Shown in pieces: positions 46,754-56,762 of a stretch of 64,000 bases of DNA. Numbering within the stretch: position 1 is the stretch's first letter; the number at the start of each line of letters is the position of its first letter. The notes beneath the pieces were generated by a model that saw only the letters and a program-made list of their open reading frames with translations, was not told the DNA's origin and searched no databases. The DNA comes from an uncultured Pelagibacteraceae bacterium (GTDB taxonomy: Bacteria; Pseudomonadota; Alphaproteobacteria; Pelagibacterales; Pelagibacteraceae), in contig CACHIV010000001.1 of the NCBI GenBank assembly GCA_902579985.1, forward strand, positions 124,001-188,000, written 5' to 3'. The position numbers were made by a program, and so were the translations under genes.

Positions 46754-46786
46754 TTAAGGGGCTTCTTATAGATAGATGCCCCTTAA
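46754..46786. terminator. Hairpin between convergent genes
   Basis: TTAAGGGGC and GCCCCTTAA form a perfect 9-bp stem with a 15-base loop, 7 bp after the stop at 46746 and 11 bp before the end of the MazG-like gene. It has no long T-run but is well placed to end both transcripts. Confidence 0.6.
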
Positions 46787-46796
46787 CTATAAAATT

Positions 46797-47168
46797 TCAT
46801 TCAATAAATTTACTTAAGTTTGGTTTAAAATAATTAGGACCTTTCATTACTTTACCAAATTCATTATAAATTGGTTTACCGTCTTTACCTAACTTACTCA
46901 TATTTGAATTCTGAACTTCGTCAAAGCATTTATCTAAATCAATACCAAAGGCATGTCCTGCTCCGTAGGTCACATAAAGAATATCGGTCAATGCATCAGC
47001 TACCTCAAGTAAATCTTTATTGTTCATGGCTTCTGTAAGTTCATTCAATTCTTCTCTTATGAGATTTAACCTAAGTTTATTGATTTTGTCTGAGCTAAAT
47101 GAGGGTTTCTCTTTAACTTCTTGCCCAAAAGTTTTCATAAAAATTCCTACCTTACTAAAATTTGACAT
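46797..47168 (-). CDS. MazG-like / all-alpha NTP pyrophosphatase family protein
   Basis: 123 residues. The metal-binding helices are seen as LIREELNELTEAM (about residues 35-47) and EVADALTDILYVTYGAG (about 55-71), the E-x-x-E and E-x-x-D pattern of the all-alpha NTP pyrophosphatases that hydrolyse non-canonical nucleotides. The C-terminal KDGKPIYNEFGKVMKGPNYF is typical of the phage/bacterial branch. It is divergent from fumC with 65 bp between. Confidence 0.85.
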   Translation of the reverse strand: MSNFSKVGIFMKTFGQEVKEKPSFSSDKINKLRLNLIREELNELTEAMNNKDLLEVADALTDILYVTYGAGHAFGIDLDKCFDEVQNSNMSKLGKDGKPIYNEFGKVMKGPNYFKPNLSKFIE

Positions 47169-47233
47169 ATTGCTCCTGTAAGTTTTATAAAATTAATGTA
47201 TATTATAATAATTTATTAATTACTTATTAATCA

Positions 47234-48622
47234 ATGAAATTAAGAAAAGAATTCGACAGTATAGGCTCTATCAATGTACCAAATGATAAATATTGGGGAG
47301 CATCAACACAAAGATCAAAAAAATATTTTGATATTGGTGAATTTTTAGTAAGGCCTGTCTTAATTAGGTCAATTGCAATAATAAAAAAAGCTGCTGCAAT
47401 AGTTCATGCAAAAGAAAAACAAATTTTACCACATATTTCTAAGTCGATAGTTAAAGCCTCTAATGAAATAATTTCTGGTAAGTTAGACAAACACTTTCCT
47501 TTAAAAGTTTGGCAAACAGGTTCTGGTACTCAAACAAATATGAATGTAAATGAAGTTATTGCTAATAGAGCTATCGAGATACTTGGAGGAAAAAAAGGAT
47601 CAAAAAAACCTGTCCATCCTAATGATCATGTAAATAAATCACAATCAACTAATGATGTATTTCCTACAGCTATGCATATAGCGATAGCAATAGAAACAAA
47701 AGCAAAGCTCTTGCCCTCACTTGAGTTATTAAATAAAGAACTAAAGAAAAAAATTTCACAATTTAAAAAAATAGTTAAAGTTGGGAGAACTCATTTACAA
47801 GATGCAACTCCGTTATCCTTAGGTCAAGAATTTTCAGGCTATCAATCTCAATTAGAAGATTGTATAAAAAGAATAAAAAATGCAATTAATGAAATATATT
47901 ATTTAGCTCAAGGAGGCACTGCAGTAGGTACTGGTATTAATAGCAAAAAAGGTTTCGACAAAAAAATTATAACTGAAATAAAAAAAATAACTAAGCTTCC
48001 ATTTAAGCCAACAAAAAATAAATTTGCTGCTTTAGCTGCTCACGATGAAATTGTAAATTTTTCTGGTACATTAAATACTACTGCAGTTTGTTTAATGAAA
48101 ATTGCTAATGATATAAGATTTCTTGGATCTGGTCCTAGAGCAGGTTATGGTGAATTAATTTTACCTGCTAATGAGCCAGGTTCTTCAATTATGCCGGGCA
48201 AAGTAAATCCTACTCAATCAGAAGCAGTAACTATGGTTTGTGTAAAAGTGATTGGAAATCATAATGGTATTACAATGGCAGGCTCGCACGGCCATTTTGA
48301 ATTAAATGTTTTTAAACCTTTAATTGCACATAATATTTTACAATCTATAGATCTATTAGCAGACAGTTCTAAAAATTTTGGTTTATATTGTGTTAAAGGA
48401 CTAAAGGCTGACAAAAACAAAATAAAAGATTATTTAGAAAATTCTTTAATGTTAGTTACTGCTTTAGCGCCAAAGATTGGATATGACAATGCTGCAAAAA
48501 TAGCAAAAGCAGCTTTAAAAAATAAAACAACTTTAAAAGCTGAGGCTCTAAAGTCAGGATTAATCAATGAAAAAGATTATAATAAAATTGTTGATCCTAA
48601 AAAAATGATTTATCCTTCGTAA
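47234..48622 (+). CDS. fumC: Fumarate hydratase, class II
   Basis: 462 residues. GSGTQTNMNVNEVIANRA and the signature GSSIMPGKVNPTQSEA (about residues 316-331) define the class II fumarase/aspartase family; HPNDHVNKSQSTNDVFPT carries the fumarase-type His. It converts fumarate to malate in the TCA cycle and is iron-independent. The last 13 bp overlap the convergent AsmA-like gene. Confidence 0.95.
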   Translation: MKLRKEFDSIGSINVPNDKYWGASTQRSKKYFDIGEFLVRPVLIRSIAIIKKAAAIVHAKEKQILPHISKSIVKASNEIISGKLDKHFPLKVWQTGSGTQTNMNVNEVIANRAIEILGGKKGSKKPVHPNDHVNKSQSTNDVFPTAMHIAIAIETKAKLLPSLELLNKELKKKISQFKKIVKVGRTHLQDATPLSLGQEFSGYQSQLEDCIKRIKNAINEIYYLAQGGTAVGTGINSKKGFDKKIITEIKKITKLPFKPTKNKFAALAAHDEIVNFSGTLNTTAVCLMKIANDIRFLGSGPRAGYGELILPANEPGSSIMPGKVNPTQSEAVTMVCVKVIGNHNGITMAGSHGHFELNVFKPLIAHNILQSIDLLADSSKNFGLYCVKGLKADKNKIKDYLENSLMLVTALAPKIGYDNAAKIAKAALKNKTTLKAEALKSGLINEKDYNKIVDPKKMIYPS

Positions 48623-50109
48623 ATTTCTAATAATTCATTAATCAACCTTCTCCCTCTAGTAATATTGTTTAAATTATTATCATTAAAACCTGTCATTATT
48701 CTTAAAAATTGTTCATCTACCTTGTTATTATCTACTCTTACATTGTTAAATCTAATTTGATTGCTTAAAAAATCATAATCTAGATTTACTATAATTTTTT
48801 TAATTAATTTTCTTGATTTCTTACTTGTATTTAAAAAAGTGAATAAATTATTAATATCTTTTATATCTATAAGTAAATCTGTATTTAATAATAATTTATT
48901 ATTTTTAACAAATAAATTACTATTATTTAGTTCTAAAATACCAATCTTATCGTTAATAAATTTTGTGTTATTAAAATTAATTCTTCCATTAACGATATTA
49001 AAGTTAATTTTAGCATTTTGAAAAATTTTGTTGCTAAATTTTGATTGTGTTTTTGCAGAAATTTTAACACTTATATTATCATTTGTGAGTAATCCTGATT
49101 TTATTAATTCAGTAAAAATTGAATTAATATTAAATAATTTTAATACATCGAAATTACCTAAATCAATATTTAAATCTAAATCAAAAGGGTTAATTGAAAG
49201 CTTTCCCTCATAATATGGTTCTAAATTTTTTATTTTTGAGTTCTCTGACTTAAAAAAAACCAAATTATCTTTTACATAATATTCCGAAGTCATTGAGGAA
49301 TTAATAAAAGAAACAATATTTTTTCCTTTAATAGATTCATTTTTATCTTTAGTTGATTTATTAAAAACATTTAATTTAAGAGATTTAGATTTAAAATTAA
49401 TTTCCTTTATTAATTTAGATTCATTTTGGCTATTAAAATTAAAAATAAAAGGTATCGCAAAAATTTCTCCATTTAATTTGAAAAAATTCAATAATTTTTC
49501 ATTATCAAAAAAAAGTTGTGCGTCTTTTATTTTAGCAATTGCAAGTATTTGATCTAAATTATCTTTAAAAAAAATTTTACTATTATTAATCTTGACCTTT
49601 TTATGTGAAAATTGCCTATTGCTAAATTCATTAAGTATTTTAAAATCATTTCTTATCAGAGAAAAATTGGCATTTTTTATAACTACTTTTTTAATGCTCA
49701 TTTTTTCTTTATCAAAAAAATTTTTCTGATTTAAAAATATTTTTAAATCTTTTATTTCAGCTATCGATTTAGACTCTTTCATATCTTTAACTAAAATTTT
49801 AGAATCTTTTATTGCAAAATGAGGTGCTGGAAGAATACGATATGTAATATCAGCTGAAGAACTTACGTTGATTCTAAATTCGTTAAGAAGTTTATTCTCA
49901 ATTTTGTTTTGTACCCAATTTTTTTCATATAAAAGAGGTACTAATAAGTAAAATAAATAAATAAATATTGAAATAAATATAATTATAAAATATCTATTAA
50001 AATTACTTATTTTAATATTATTTACTTTTATATTATCATTTGTTTTATTCTGAACTTTGAATATTCTCTTACTAACAAAGTTATTAAAATTTTTAATAAT
50101 ATTTTTCAT
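48610..50109 (-). CDS. AsmA-like envelope protein
   Basis: 499 residues: a polar N-terminus, one membrane segment (about 39-58), then a long beta-rich, Asn/Lys/Ile-rich periplasmic region. NVSSSADITYRILPAPHFAIKDSKI resembles the N-terminal domain of the AsmA family, and FNNVRVDNNKV the C-terminal repeats. AsmA/TamB-type proteins are thought to move lipids between membranes. It is divergent from the uvrD-type gene with 43 bp between. Confidence 0.65.
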   Translation of the reverse strand: MKNIIKNFNNFVSKRIFKVQNKTNDNIKVNNIKISNFNRYFIIIFISIFIYLFYLLVPLLYEKNWVQNKIENKLLNEFRINVSSSADITYRILPAPHFAIKDSKILVKDMKESKSIAEIKDLKIFLNQKNFFDKEKMSIKKVVIKNANFSLIRNDFKILNEFSNRQFSHKKVKINNSKIFFKDNLDQILAIAKIKDAQLFFDNEKLLNFFKLNGEIFAIPFIFNFNSQNESKLIKEINFKSKSLKLNVFNKSTKDKNESIKGKNIVSFINSSMTSEYYVKDNLVFFKSENSKIKNLEPYYEGKLSINPFDLDLNIDLGNFDVLKLFNINSIFTELIKSGLLTNDNISVKISAKTQSKFSNKIFQNAKINFNIVNGRINFNNTKFINDKIGILELNNSNLFVKNNKLLLNTDLLIDIKDINNLFTFLNTSKKSRKLIKKIIVNLDYDFLSNQIRFNNVRVDNNKVDEQFLRIMTGFNDNNLNNITRGRRLINELLEIYEG

Positions 50110-50152
50110 AAATAATATTTAAATTTAATTAGCTTATAATGAATTTTTAAAA

Positions 50153-52189
50153 ATGATAAACTCTGAATACTTAAATAATCTTAATAATGCTCAAAAGGAG
50201 GCTGTTTTACACATTGATGGACCTTTATTAATAGTTGCAGGAGCTGGATCTGGAAAAACTAAAGTTTTAACATCTAGAATCGCACATATCATAAAAGAAA
50301 AAAAAGCATTTCCTAACCAAATTTTAGCAGTAACTTTTACCAACAAAGCGGCAAAAGAAATGCAAAATAGAGTAAGTAAAATGCTTAAATCAACCGCAAC
50401 AGGTTTATCATGGTTAGGCACTTTTCACTCTATTTGTGCAAAATTATTAAGAAAGCATGCCTCAGCAGCTAACCTAAATTCAAATTTTACAATTATAGAT
50501 ACAGATGATCAAATCAGGCTAATTAAAAATATTTGTAAAAGTGAAAACATTGATGTCAAACAACTATCACCAAGATTTATACTTGCAATAATAGATCGTT
50601 GGAAAAATAAAGGATACTATCCAGCTGAAGTTATAATAAATAAAAAAGATATTTATGAAAAAACTATTTTACCTTTATATAAAATATACCAACAAAAACT
50701 AATAGATTTAGATTCTTGTGATTTTGGTGATTTAATTTTACATACTGTAAAAATTTTAGAAAACAATCCAGATATAAGAAAAATATACACTAATAATTTT
50801 AAATATATTCTTGTTGATGAATACCAAGATACAAACTTTATTCAAAGTAAATGGCTAAATTTATTATCTGAAAAATATAAAAATATATGTTGTGTCGGTG
50901 ATGATGATCAATCTATTTATAGCTGGAGAGGTGCTGAAATAAAAAATTTTTTAGAATTTGATCAGGTTTATAAAAATACGAAAGTAATTAGACTTGAAGA
51001 AAATTATAGATCCTCTCAAAATATTTTATCTGTAGCTTCAAATCTAATAGCAAATAATCAAAATAGAGTTGGAAAAACATTAAAAACTTCTATGAAAGAA
51101 GGTGATTTGGTTAAATTGAATTGTTTTAAAAATGGCAAAGATGAAGCTATTGGGGTTTCTGATGAAATAGAAAAAAAATTAAAAAAAAAGTTTTCTTATA
51201 ATAATATTGCAATTTTAGTTAGAGCTATATTTCAAACTAGAGAATTTGAAGAGAGATTTTTAAAAATTGGTATGCCTTATAGAATTTTAGGAGGAACAAA
51301 ATTTTATGAAAGAGCTGAAATCAAAGATTGTGTTGCTTATTTAAGATTAATTTATCAAAAAAAAGATGATTTAGCTTTTGAAAGAATAGTGAATAATCCT
51401 AAACGATCTGTAGGAGATAGCACTTTGAAGATTATACACGAATTTGCAAAAAAAAATAGTTTAAGCTTAGAGATGGCCTCTGAAAGAATGATAGAGATAA
51501 ATTTAATTAAACCTAAAACAAAAGTTGGGCTTAATTTGTTTTTAAACTTATTAAATAAATGGAGAAATGATTTAACAATAAAAAAAATAAATCATATTAA
51601 ATTATTACAAATTATTTTAGATGAATCAGGATACTCAGCTTTTTTGAAAAATAAAAAAGATGTTGATAATGAAAATAGATTAGAAAATATAAAAGAATTG
51701 CTAAGTGCAATGAAAGAATTTGATAATTTAGAGAGTTTTTTAGAACATGTTTCGCTTGCGACATCTATTGATCAAAAATGGGACGGAGAAAAAGTAAATA
51801 TGATGACAATGCATGCTGCTAAAGGATTAGAATTTGATGTAGTTTTTTTACCTGGTTGGGAAGAAGGATTATTTCCTCATCAAAAATCAATTGAAGAAAA
51901 AGGACAAAACGGCTTAGAGGAGGAGCGACGTTTAGCCTATGTAGGAATTACTAGAGCGAAAAAAAAAGCTATAATATCATTTTCTATGAATAGATTTTAT
52001 CAAGGCGATTGGATAGATAGTATGGCATCAAGATTTATAGAGGAATTACCAGAAAAACATTTAGAAAAAAATTCATTTTTTGACGAAGAAAATAATCAAG
52101 ATCAGGATTTTGATTTTAATCAAGATTTTGAAATAGAAGAAGGCACAAGAAGCCCTGGATGGATAAGATACCAAAAAAGAATAAAATGA
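50153..52189 (+). CDS. UvrD/PcrA-family DNA helicase
   Basis: 678 residues, superfamily I. Motif I GAGSGKTKVL (residues about 27-36), Ia TFTNKAAKEM, II VDEYQDTN, III GDDDQSIYSWRGA, IV EENYRSSQNIL, V MTMHAAKGLEFDVVFLPG, VI EERRLAYVGITRAKK. 3'-5' helicase in nucleotide-excision or mismatch repair or replication. Its C-terminal tail is short. Its TGA overlaps the next ATG (ATGA). Confidence 0.93.
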   Translation: MINSEYLNNLNNAQKEAVLHIDGPLLIVAGAGSGKTKVLTSRIAHIIKEKKAFPNQILAVTFTNKAAKEMQNRVSKMLKSTATGLSWLGTFHSICAKLLRKHASAANLNSNFTIIDTDDQIRLIKNICKSENIDVKQLSPRFILAIIDRWKNKGYYPAEVIINKKDIYEKTILPLYKIYQQKLIDLDSCDFGDLILHTVKILENNPDIRKIYTNNFKYILVDEYQDTNFIQSKWLNLLSEKYKNICCVGDDDQSIYSWRGAEIKNFLEFDQVYKNTKVIRLEENYRSSQNILSVASNLIANNQNRVGKTLKTSMKEGDLVKLNCFKNGKDEAIGVSDEIEKKLKKKFSYNNIAILVRAIFQTREFEERFLKIGMPYRILGGTKFYERAEIKDCVAYLRLIYQKKDDLAFERIVNNPKRSVGDSTLKIIHEFAKKNSLSLEMASERMIEINLIKPKTKVGLNLFLNLLNKWRNDLTIKKINHIKLLQIILDESGYSAFLKNKKDVDNENRLENIKELLSAMKEFDNLESFLEHVSLATSIDQKWDGEKVNMMTMHAAKGLEFDVVFLPGWEEGLFPHQKSIEEKGQNGLEEERRLAYVGITRAKKKAIISFSMNRFYQGDWIDSMASRFIEELPEKHLEKNSFFDEENNQDQDFDFNQDFEIEEGTRSPGWIRYQKRIK

Positions 52190-53877
52190 GTAAAAAAATC
52201 AAAATTTTAAGAGGTAAGTTTGAAAAATATAATATTGATGGATATGTTGTTCCTAAAAATGATGAATATTTCAATGAATATTCAAAAATTAACAGACTAA
52301 AAATTATATCTAATTTCAGCGGTTCAGCTGGGATAGCAATAATTTTAAAAAATAAAAATTATTTATTCACAGATGGAAGATATACAATTCAAAGTCAAAT
52401 CGAATCTGGAAAAAATTTTAAAATAGTAAATTATGAAAAAATTATTGATTGTAATTTGTTTAAAAATTTAACTTTAGGTATTGACCCAAAGTTATTTACA
52501 TACAATCAAATAAATAAATTTTTTAATAAAAATAATAAAATTAAATTTATTAAAAATAATTTAGTCGATGAAATTAAGATTAATAAAATTAGTAATAATA
52601 TTCCATTTTTTTCATTAAATAAAAATATAGTAGGAGAAAGTAGTGCTTCTAAAATTAATAGAATAAGTAAATATCTAAAAAAAAAAAATTCAGATTATTT
52701 ATTTGTAAGTGCTCCTGAAAATGTAGCCTGGATTTTAAACATTAGAGGAAAGGATGTTTCTAATAGTCCAATTCCAAATTGTAGACTAATTATTAGTAAA
52801 ACAAAAAAAAAATTTTTAATATGTAGACCTAAAAAAATTAATAAACTTATCAATAAAAAAATAATTAACTCAAATGAATTTATTGATACTAATAATTTTT
52901 CAGAAAAAATTATCCAACTTAAAGGAAATAGATTTATAATAGATAATAAATCTTGCTCAATTTTCCATGAGGATATCATTAAATCTAAATTTAAAATTAT
53001 AAGAAGAGAAGATCCAACATACCTTTTAAAAGCTATAAAGAATAAAATAGAAATAAAAAATATGATTGATACACATATTTTAGATGGTGCTGCATTAACA
53101 AAATTTATCTATTGGATAAAAAAGATTAATAAAAAACAAATAAATGAAGTACAGGCACAAAATAAACTAGAAAGTTTTAGAAGAATGAATAAAAATTATT
53201 TATATCCAAGTTTTGATACAATTGCTGGTTCAGGAAAGAATGGTGCTATAGTTCATTATAGAGCTAATATAAATAACTGTAAAACTATAAAAAAAAAGGA
53301 TATTTTTTTGTGTGACTCTGGAGGTCAATACAAGTATGGAACCACAGATGTGACAAGAACAATTTGTTTTTCAAATCCTAAAACACACATCAAAAATATT
53401 TTTACTAAAGTTTTAAAAGGACATATTGCTGTAGCTACTACCAATTTGAAAAAAGATAATATTGGAAAAAAAATTGATAAACGTGCTAGAAAATTTCTAA
53501 AAAAAAGTAATTTAGATTATGCACATGGGACTGGCCATGGTGTAGGCTTTTTTCTGAATGTTCATGAGGGACCTCAATCGATATCCCAAATTAATAAAGT
53601 TAAAATAATGGAAGGAATGATTTTAAGCAATGAACCTGGTTATTATAAAAAAGATAACTTTGGAATACGAATTGAAAATCTTATATATGTAAAAAAGAAT
53701 AAAAAACTTTTTTTTGAAAATTTAACCTTAGCTCCTATCGAAAAAGAATTGATTAATTATAATCTTTTAAACACCCTTGAAAAAAATTATTTATTAAAAT
53801 ATCATCTTGAAGTTTATTCTAAAATTTCAAAGTATTTAAATTTAAAAGAACGTAAATGGTTAGCTAGTTTTATTTAG
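52186..53877 (+). CDS. Xaa-Pro aminopeptidase (M24B)
   Basis: 563 residues from the ATG at 52186, which overlaps the helicase stop (ATGA); a start at 52159 would overlap by 31 bp. Two creatinase N-domains and a C-terminal catalytic domain. Metal ligands: Asp in CDSGGQYKYGTTDVTRT, His in YAHGTGHGVG, Glu in SNEPGYY and IRIENL. Removes N-terminal residues before proline. The last 18 bp overlap the convergent ligA. Very Lys/Asn/Ile-rich N-domains. Confidence 0.92.
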   Translation: MSKKIKILRGKFEKYNIDGYVVPKNDEYFNEYSKINRLKIISNFSGSAGIAIILKNKNYLFTDGRYTIQSQIESGKNFKIVNYEKIIDCNLFKNLTLGIDPKLFTYNQINKFFNKNNKIKFIKNNLVDEIKINKISNNIPFFSLNKNIVGESSASKINRISKYLKKKNSDYLFVSAPENVAWILNIRGKDVSNSPIPNCRLIISKTKKKFLICRPKKINKLINKKIINSNEFIDTNNFSEKIIQLKGNRFIIDNKSCSIFHEDIIKSKFKIIRREDPTYLLKAIKNKIEIKNMIDTHILDGAALTKFIYWIKKINKKQINEVQAQNKLESFRRMNKNYLYPSFDTIAGSGKNGAIVHYRANINNCKTIKKKDIFLCDSGGQYKYGTTDVTRTICFSNPKTHIKNIFTKVLKGHIAVATTNLKKDNIGKKIDKRARKFLKKSNLDYAHGTGHGVGFFLNVHEGPQSISQINKVKIMEGMILSNEPGYYKKDNFGIRIENLIYVKKNKKLFFENLTLAPIEKELINYNLLNTLEKNYLLKYHLEVYSKISKYLNLKERKWLASFI

Positions 53878-55890
53878 CATTTTTAGGAATTGATTTTGAT
53901 CCAAAATACTTATTTTAAGCTCTTTTGCTGTTTCTACTTTTCTCTTAGTTGGTTTTTCACCAACTATTAAATAATCTAATTTTTTTGAAACAGTACTAAT
54001 AGTACTTCCAGAATTTTCTTCAATTAAAGATTTTGCTTCTACTCTACTAATTCCATTAAGTTTTCCTGTTAACAAAAATGTTTGATTTTTTAATAATCCG
54101 TTTTTTTTTTGAAATAATGAATCTTTTATAGTTAATATTTTTTGCAATTTTTCTATTACATTTAAATTAGCTTTATTATTGAAAAAATTTTTTACCGAAT
54201 TTACTTGGGTCTCTCCAATACCATCAATATTTAATAATTCATTATATTTATTATTTTTGGATAGTTCTTTCAAATTTGAAAAAGACTTAAAATATTTTGA
54301 TAAAAGTTTTGCATTTTCTAAGCCAATGTGTCTTATGCCTAAAGAATAGATAAATTTTTCTAAAGATATATTCTTTTTTTGTTCAATTGAATATTTTAAA
54401 TTTGCAACAGATTGCTTTCCCCACCCTTCCATTTTTTCAATTTTTTTAAAATCTAATAAAAAAATATCCTGAGGTAATTTAATTAATTTTAATTTCCAAA
54501 AATTTTCTACTATTTTTTTTCCAAAACCCTCGATATTAAAAGCTTCTTTTGATACAAAATGTTTCAATTTTTCTATTGCAATTTTTTTACACTCATAACC
54601 CTCACTAGTACATCTTCTTACTGCATCATTTTTTTTTGTAATTTCATTAAATTCCTTAATAGTTTTTGATCCACATGATGGACATTTATTAGGAAATAAA
54701 AACTTAGAACTATTTTTGGATCTTTTTTTAACATCTACAGACAAAATATGTGGTATCACATCTCCTGCTCTTTCAACTGTTACAATGTCTCCAACTCTGA
54801 TATCTTTTCTATTAATTTCATCTTCATTATGCAAAGTTGCATTAGATACTAAAACTCCTCCTATACTTATAGGTTTTATTTTTGCAACTGGGGTTAAGGC
54901 ACCAGTCCTCCCAATTTGAATCTCTATACCTAAAATTTTCGAAATTGCTTTATTAGATGCAAATTTATGAGCAATAGCCCATCTTGGAGCATTAGCTACA
55001 TTACCTAATCTTTTTTGTAATTGAAAATTATTAATTTTATAAACTATACCATCAATATCAAAATTTAATTGGGTTCTTTTTTTTTCAATCTCGTAATAAT
55101 TAATCATTAAATTTTTAACTCCATTAATTAATTTATTCATAGGATTTGTTTTGAAACCCCATTCATTTAATTTTTTCAAAAATTCAAATTGATTTCCAAC
55201 TTTTAATCCTTTTTCAAAACCAAAAGTATATGCAATAAATTTTAAAGGAATTTTTTTTGTATCCTCAGGATTTTTTTGTCTTAAAGAACCTGATGCAGCA
55301 TTTCTTGGATTTGCAAATTTTTCTTTTAAAACTTCAAAATCACTATTTTGTATAAAAACTTCTCCTCTAATATCAATTTCTTCTGGAAAATCTTTTGATA
55401 AGATTTTTTTGGGAATGTCTTTTATTGTTGCAAGATTTGTAGTTATATCTTCACCTTCTTTTCCATCCCCCCTAGATAAACCAGATATAAACTTTCCATT
55501 CTTATAAATTAATGAAGCTGAAATACCATCTATCTTTGGCTCTGCACTATAAAAAATTTCAAAATTTTCTTTCTGAGATATAAAATTTAAAATCCTTTTT
55601 TCAAAATTTAACAAATCTTGTTCAATAAAAGCATTTCCCAAAGAAAGCATTGGAACTTTATGTTTTATTTTTTGAAAATTTTTTGATGGTTTAAATCCAA
55701 CACTTGATGAGGGAGAATAAGGATTTTTTAAAAATTTGTATTTTTTTTCTAAATCTAAAATTTCAACTTTGAGATTATCAAATTCAGCATCAGCAACCAG
55801 AGATTTGTTTTTATCATAATAATTTTGGTTGTAATGTCTAAATTTTTTTATTTTTTCTAGGTAATTTTTTTTAATTTCTTCTTTTCCCAT
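53860..55890 (-). CDS. ligA: NAD-dependent DNA ligase
   Basis: 676 residues. Adenylation Lys in SAEPKIDGISASLIY (about residue 118), OB-fold, four-Cys zinc finger (KCPSCGS; RCTSEGYECKK), helix-hairpin-helix repeats (GWGKQSVANL; IDGIGETQV) and a terminal BRCT domain (LLTGKLNGISRVEA). Joins Okazaki fragments. One base separates it from bamD upstream. Confidence 0.95.
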   Translation of the reverse strand: MGKEEIKKNYLEKIKKFRHYNQNYYDKNKSLVADAEFDNLKVEILDLEKKYKFLKNPYSPSSSVGFKPSKNFQKIKHKVPMLSLGNAFIEQDLLNFEKRILNFISQKENFEIFYSAEPKIDGISASLIYKNGKFISGLSRGDGKEGEDITTNLATIKDIPKKILSKDFPEEIDIRGEVFIQNSDFEVLKEKFANPRNAASGSLRQKNPEDTKKIPLKFIAYTFGFEKGLKVGNQFEFLKKLNEWGFKTNPMNKLINGVKNLMINYYEIEKKRTQLNFDIDGIVYKINNFQLQKRLGNVANAPRWAIAHKFASNKAISKILGIEIQIGRTGALTPVAKIKPISIGGVLVSNATLHNEDEINRKDIRVGDIVTVERAGDVIPHILSVDVKKRSKNSSKFLFPNKCPSCGSKTIKEFNEITKKNDAVRRCTSEGYECKKIAIEKLKHFVSKEAFNIEGFGKKIVENFWKLKLIKLPQDIFLLDFKKIEKMEGWGKQSVANLKYSIEQKKNISLEKFIYSLGIRHIGLENAKLLSKYFKSFSNLKELSKNNKYNELLNIDGIGETQVNSVKNFFNNKANLNVIEKLQKILTIKDSLFQKKNGLLKNQTFLLTGKLNGISRVEAKSLIEENSGSTISTVSKKLDYLIVGEKPTKRKVETAKELKISILDQNQFLKMLNKTS

Positions 55891-55891
55891 T

Positions 55892-56740
55892 TTAAAAAAA
55901 AGATCTAATTTTCTCTATTAATTTTTCCTTTTTATTTTCTTGTTTTATTTTCTTTCTTTTCTCATATTTTTTATTAAATACTTGATAAGATTGTTCATAC
56001 CACTCACTCGAATTATAGTTATATCCAAGAGTTTTTGCATATTTTTTTGCTTCACTCTCTAACCCAATTATATAATGGACTTCAACTAGTCTATGAAGTG
56101 CTTCTTCAATATATATTGTTGTATCATAATTATTAACAATATTTTTTAACCTATTTATAGCAGCTACCCATTTCTTTTTTTTAATATAATGTCTAGCAAT
56201 GTATAATTCTTTTGCTGCTAGAAAATCATGTATTAAGTCTATTTTATATTTTGCATCTAAAGCATAATCAGTATCTGGAAATTGATTTAAAATTATTTCA
56301 AAATATTCTTTTGATTTCAATAAATGTAACAAATCTTTTTTCTCGTCTACTATGCTATCATAATAACATATAGCTAAAAGATAATACGCATAATCCAAAT
56401 TTTCATTAGTTGAATATAATTTAATAAATCTTTTGAGTTCACTTATAGAATTACTATAATATTGATAAGACCAATAACTATAAGCAGACATTAATGATGC
56501 TCGTGAAGCCCATTCTGATTGAGGAAATAAAATCTCTACTTCATTAAATTTTTTTGCAGCATAATTTGCATCTCCCATGTTTAAAGCTTCCAATCCTTCA
56601 TTATAAGCTTTTATCATTTCAGTTTCTATGTCATCGCTTACAATAGTATTCTCAGCCACTTTTTGTGAAGAACAAGAATTTAAAATTATAAAAAATAATA
56701 TAATTATTATATTTAAAAACCTCATAATAATTTTTAACAA
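55892..56740 (-). CDS. bamD: Outer-membrane assembly lipoprotein BamD
   Basis: 282 residues, or 277 from the ATG at 56725 (MRFLNIIIILFFIILNSCSS), which gives a better lipoprotein signal; the lipid-bearing Cys follows LNS. Five TPR-like helical repeats (YNEGLEALNMGDANYAAKKF; LKRFIKLYSTNENLDYAYYL). It works with BamA to insert outer-membrane barrels. It stands between lpxC and ligA. Confidence 0.9.
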   Translation of the reverse strand: MLKIIMRFLNIIIILFFIILNSCSSQKVAENTIVSDDIETEMIKAYNEGLEALNMGDANYAAKKFNEVEILFPQSEWASRASLMSAYSYWSYQYYSNSISELKRFIKLYSTNENLDYAYYLLAICYYDSIVDEKKDLLHLLKSKEYFEIILNQFPDTDYALDAKYKIDLIHDFLAAKELYIARHYIKKKKWVAAINRLKNIVNNYDTTIYIEEALHRLVEVHYIIGLESEAKKYAKTLGYNYNSSEWYEQSYQVFNKKYEKRKKIKQENKKEKLIEKIRSFF

Positions 56741-56762
56741 ATTTTTTAGAAAATTTATAGTT

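Noticed and set aside
46754-46786. GGGGC...GCCCCTT hairpin as a fifth repeat A copy
   Set aside because: Only the stem ends match; the CTGGCAACAGAAC interior is absent, and the hairpin fits a terminator between convergent genes.
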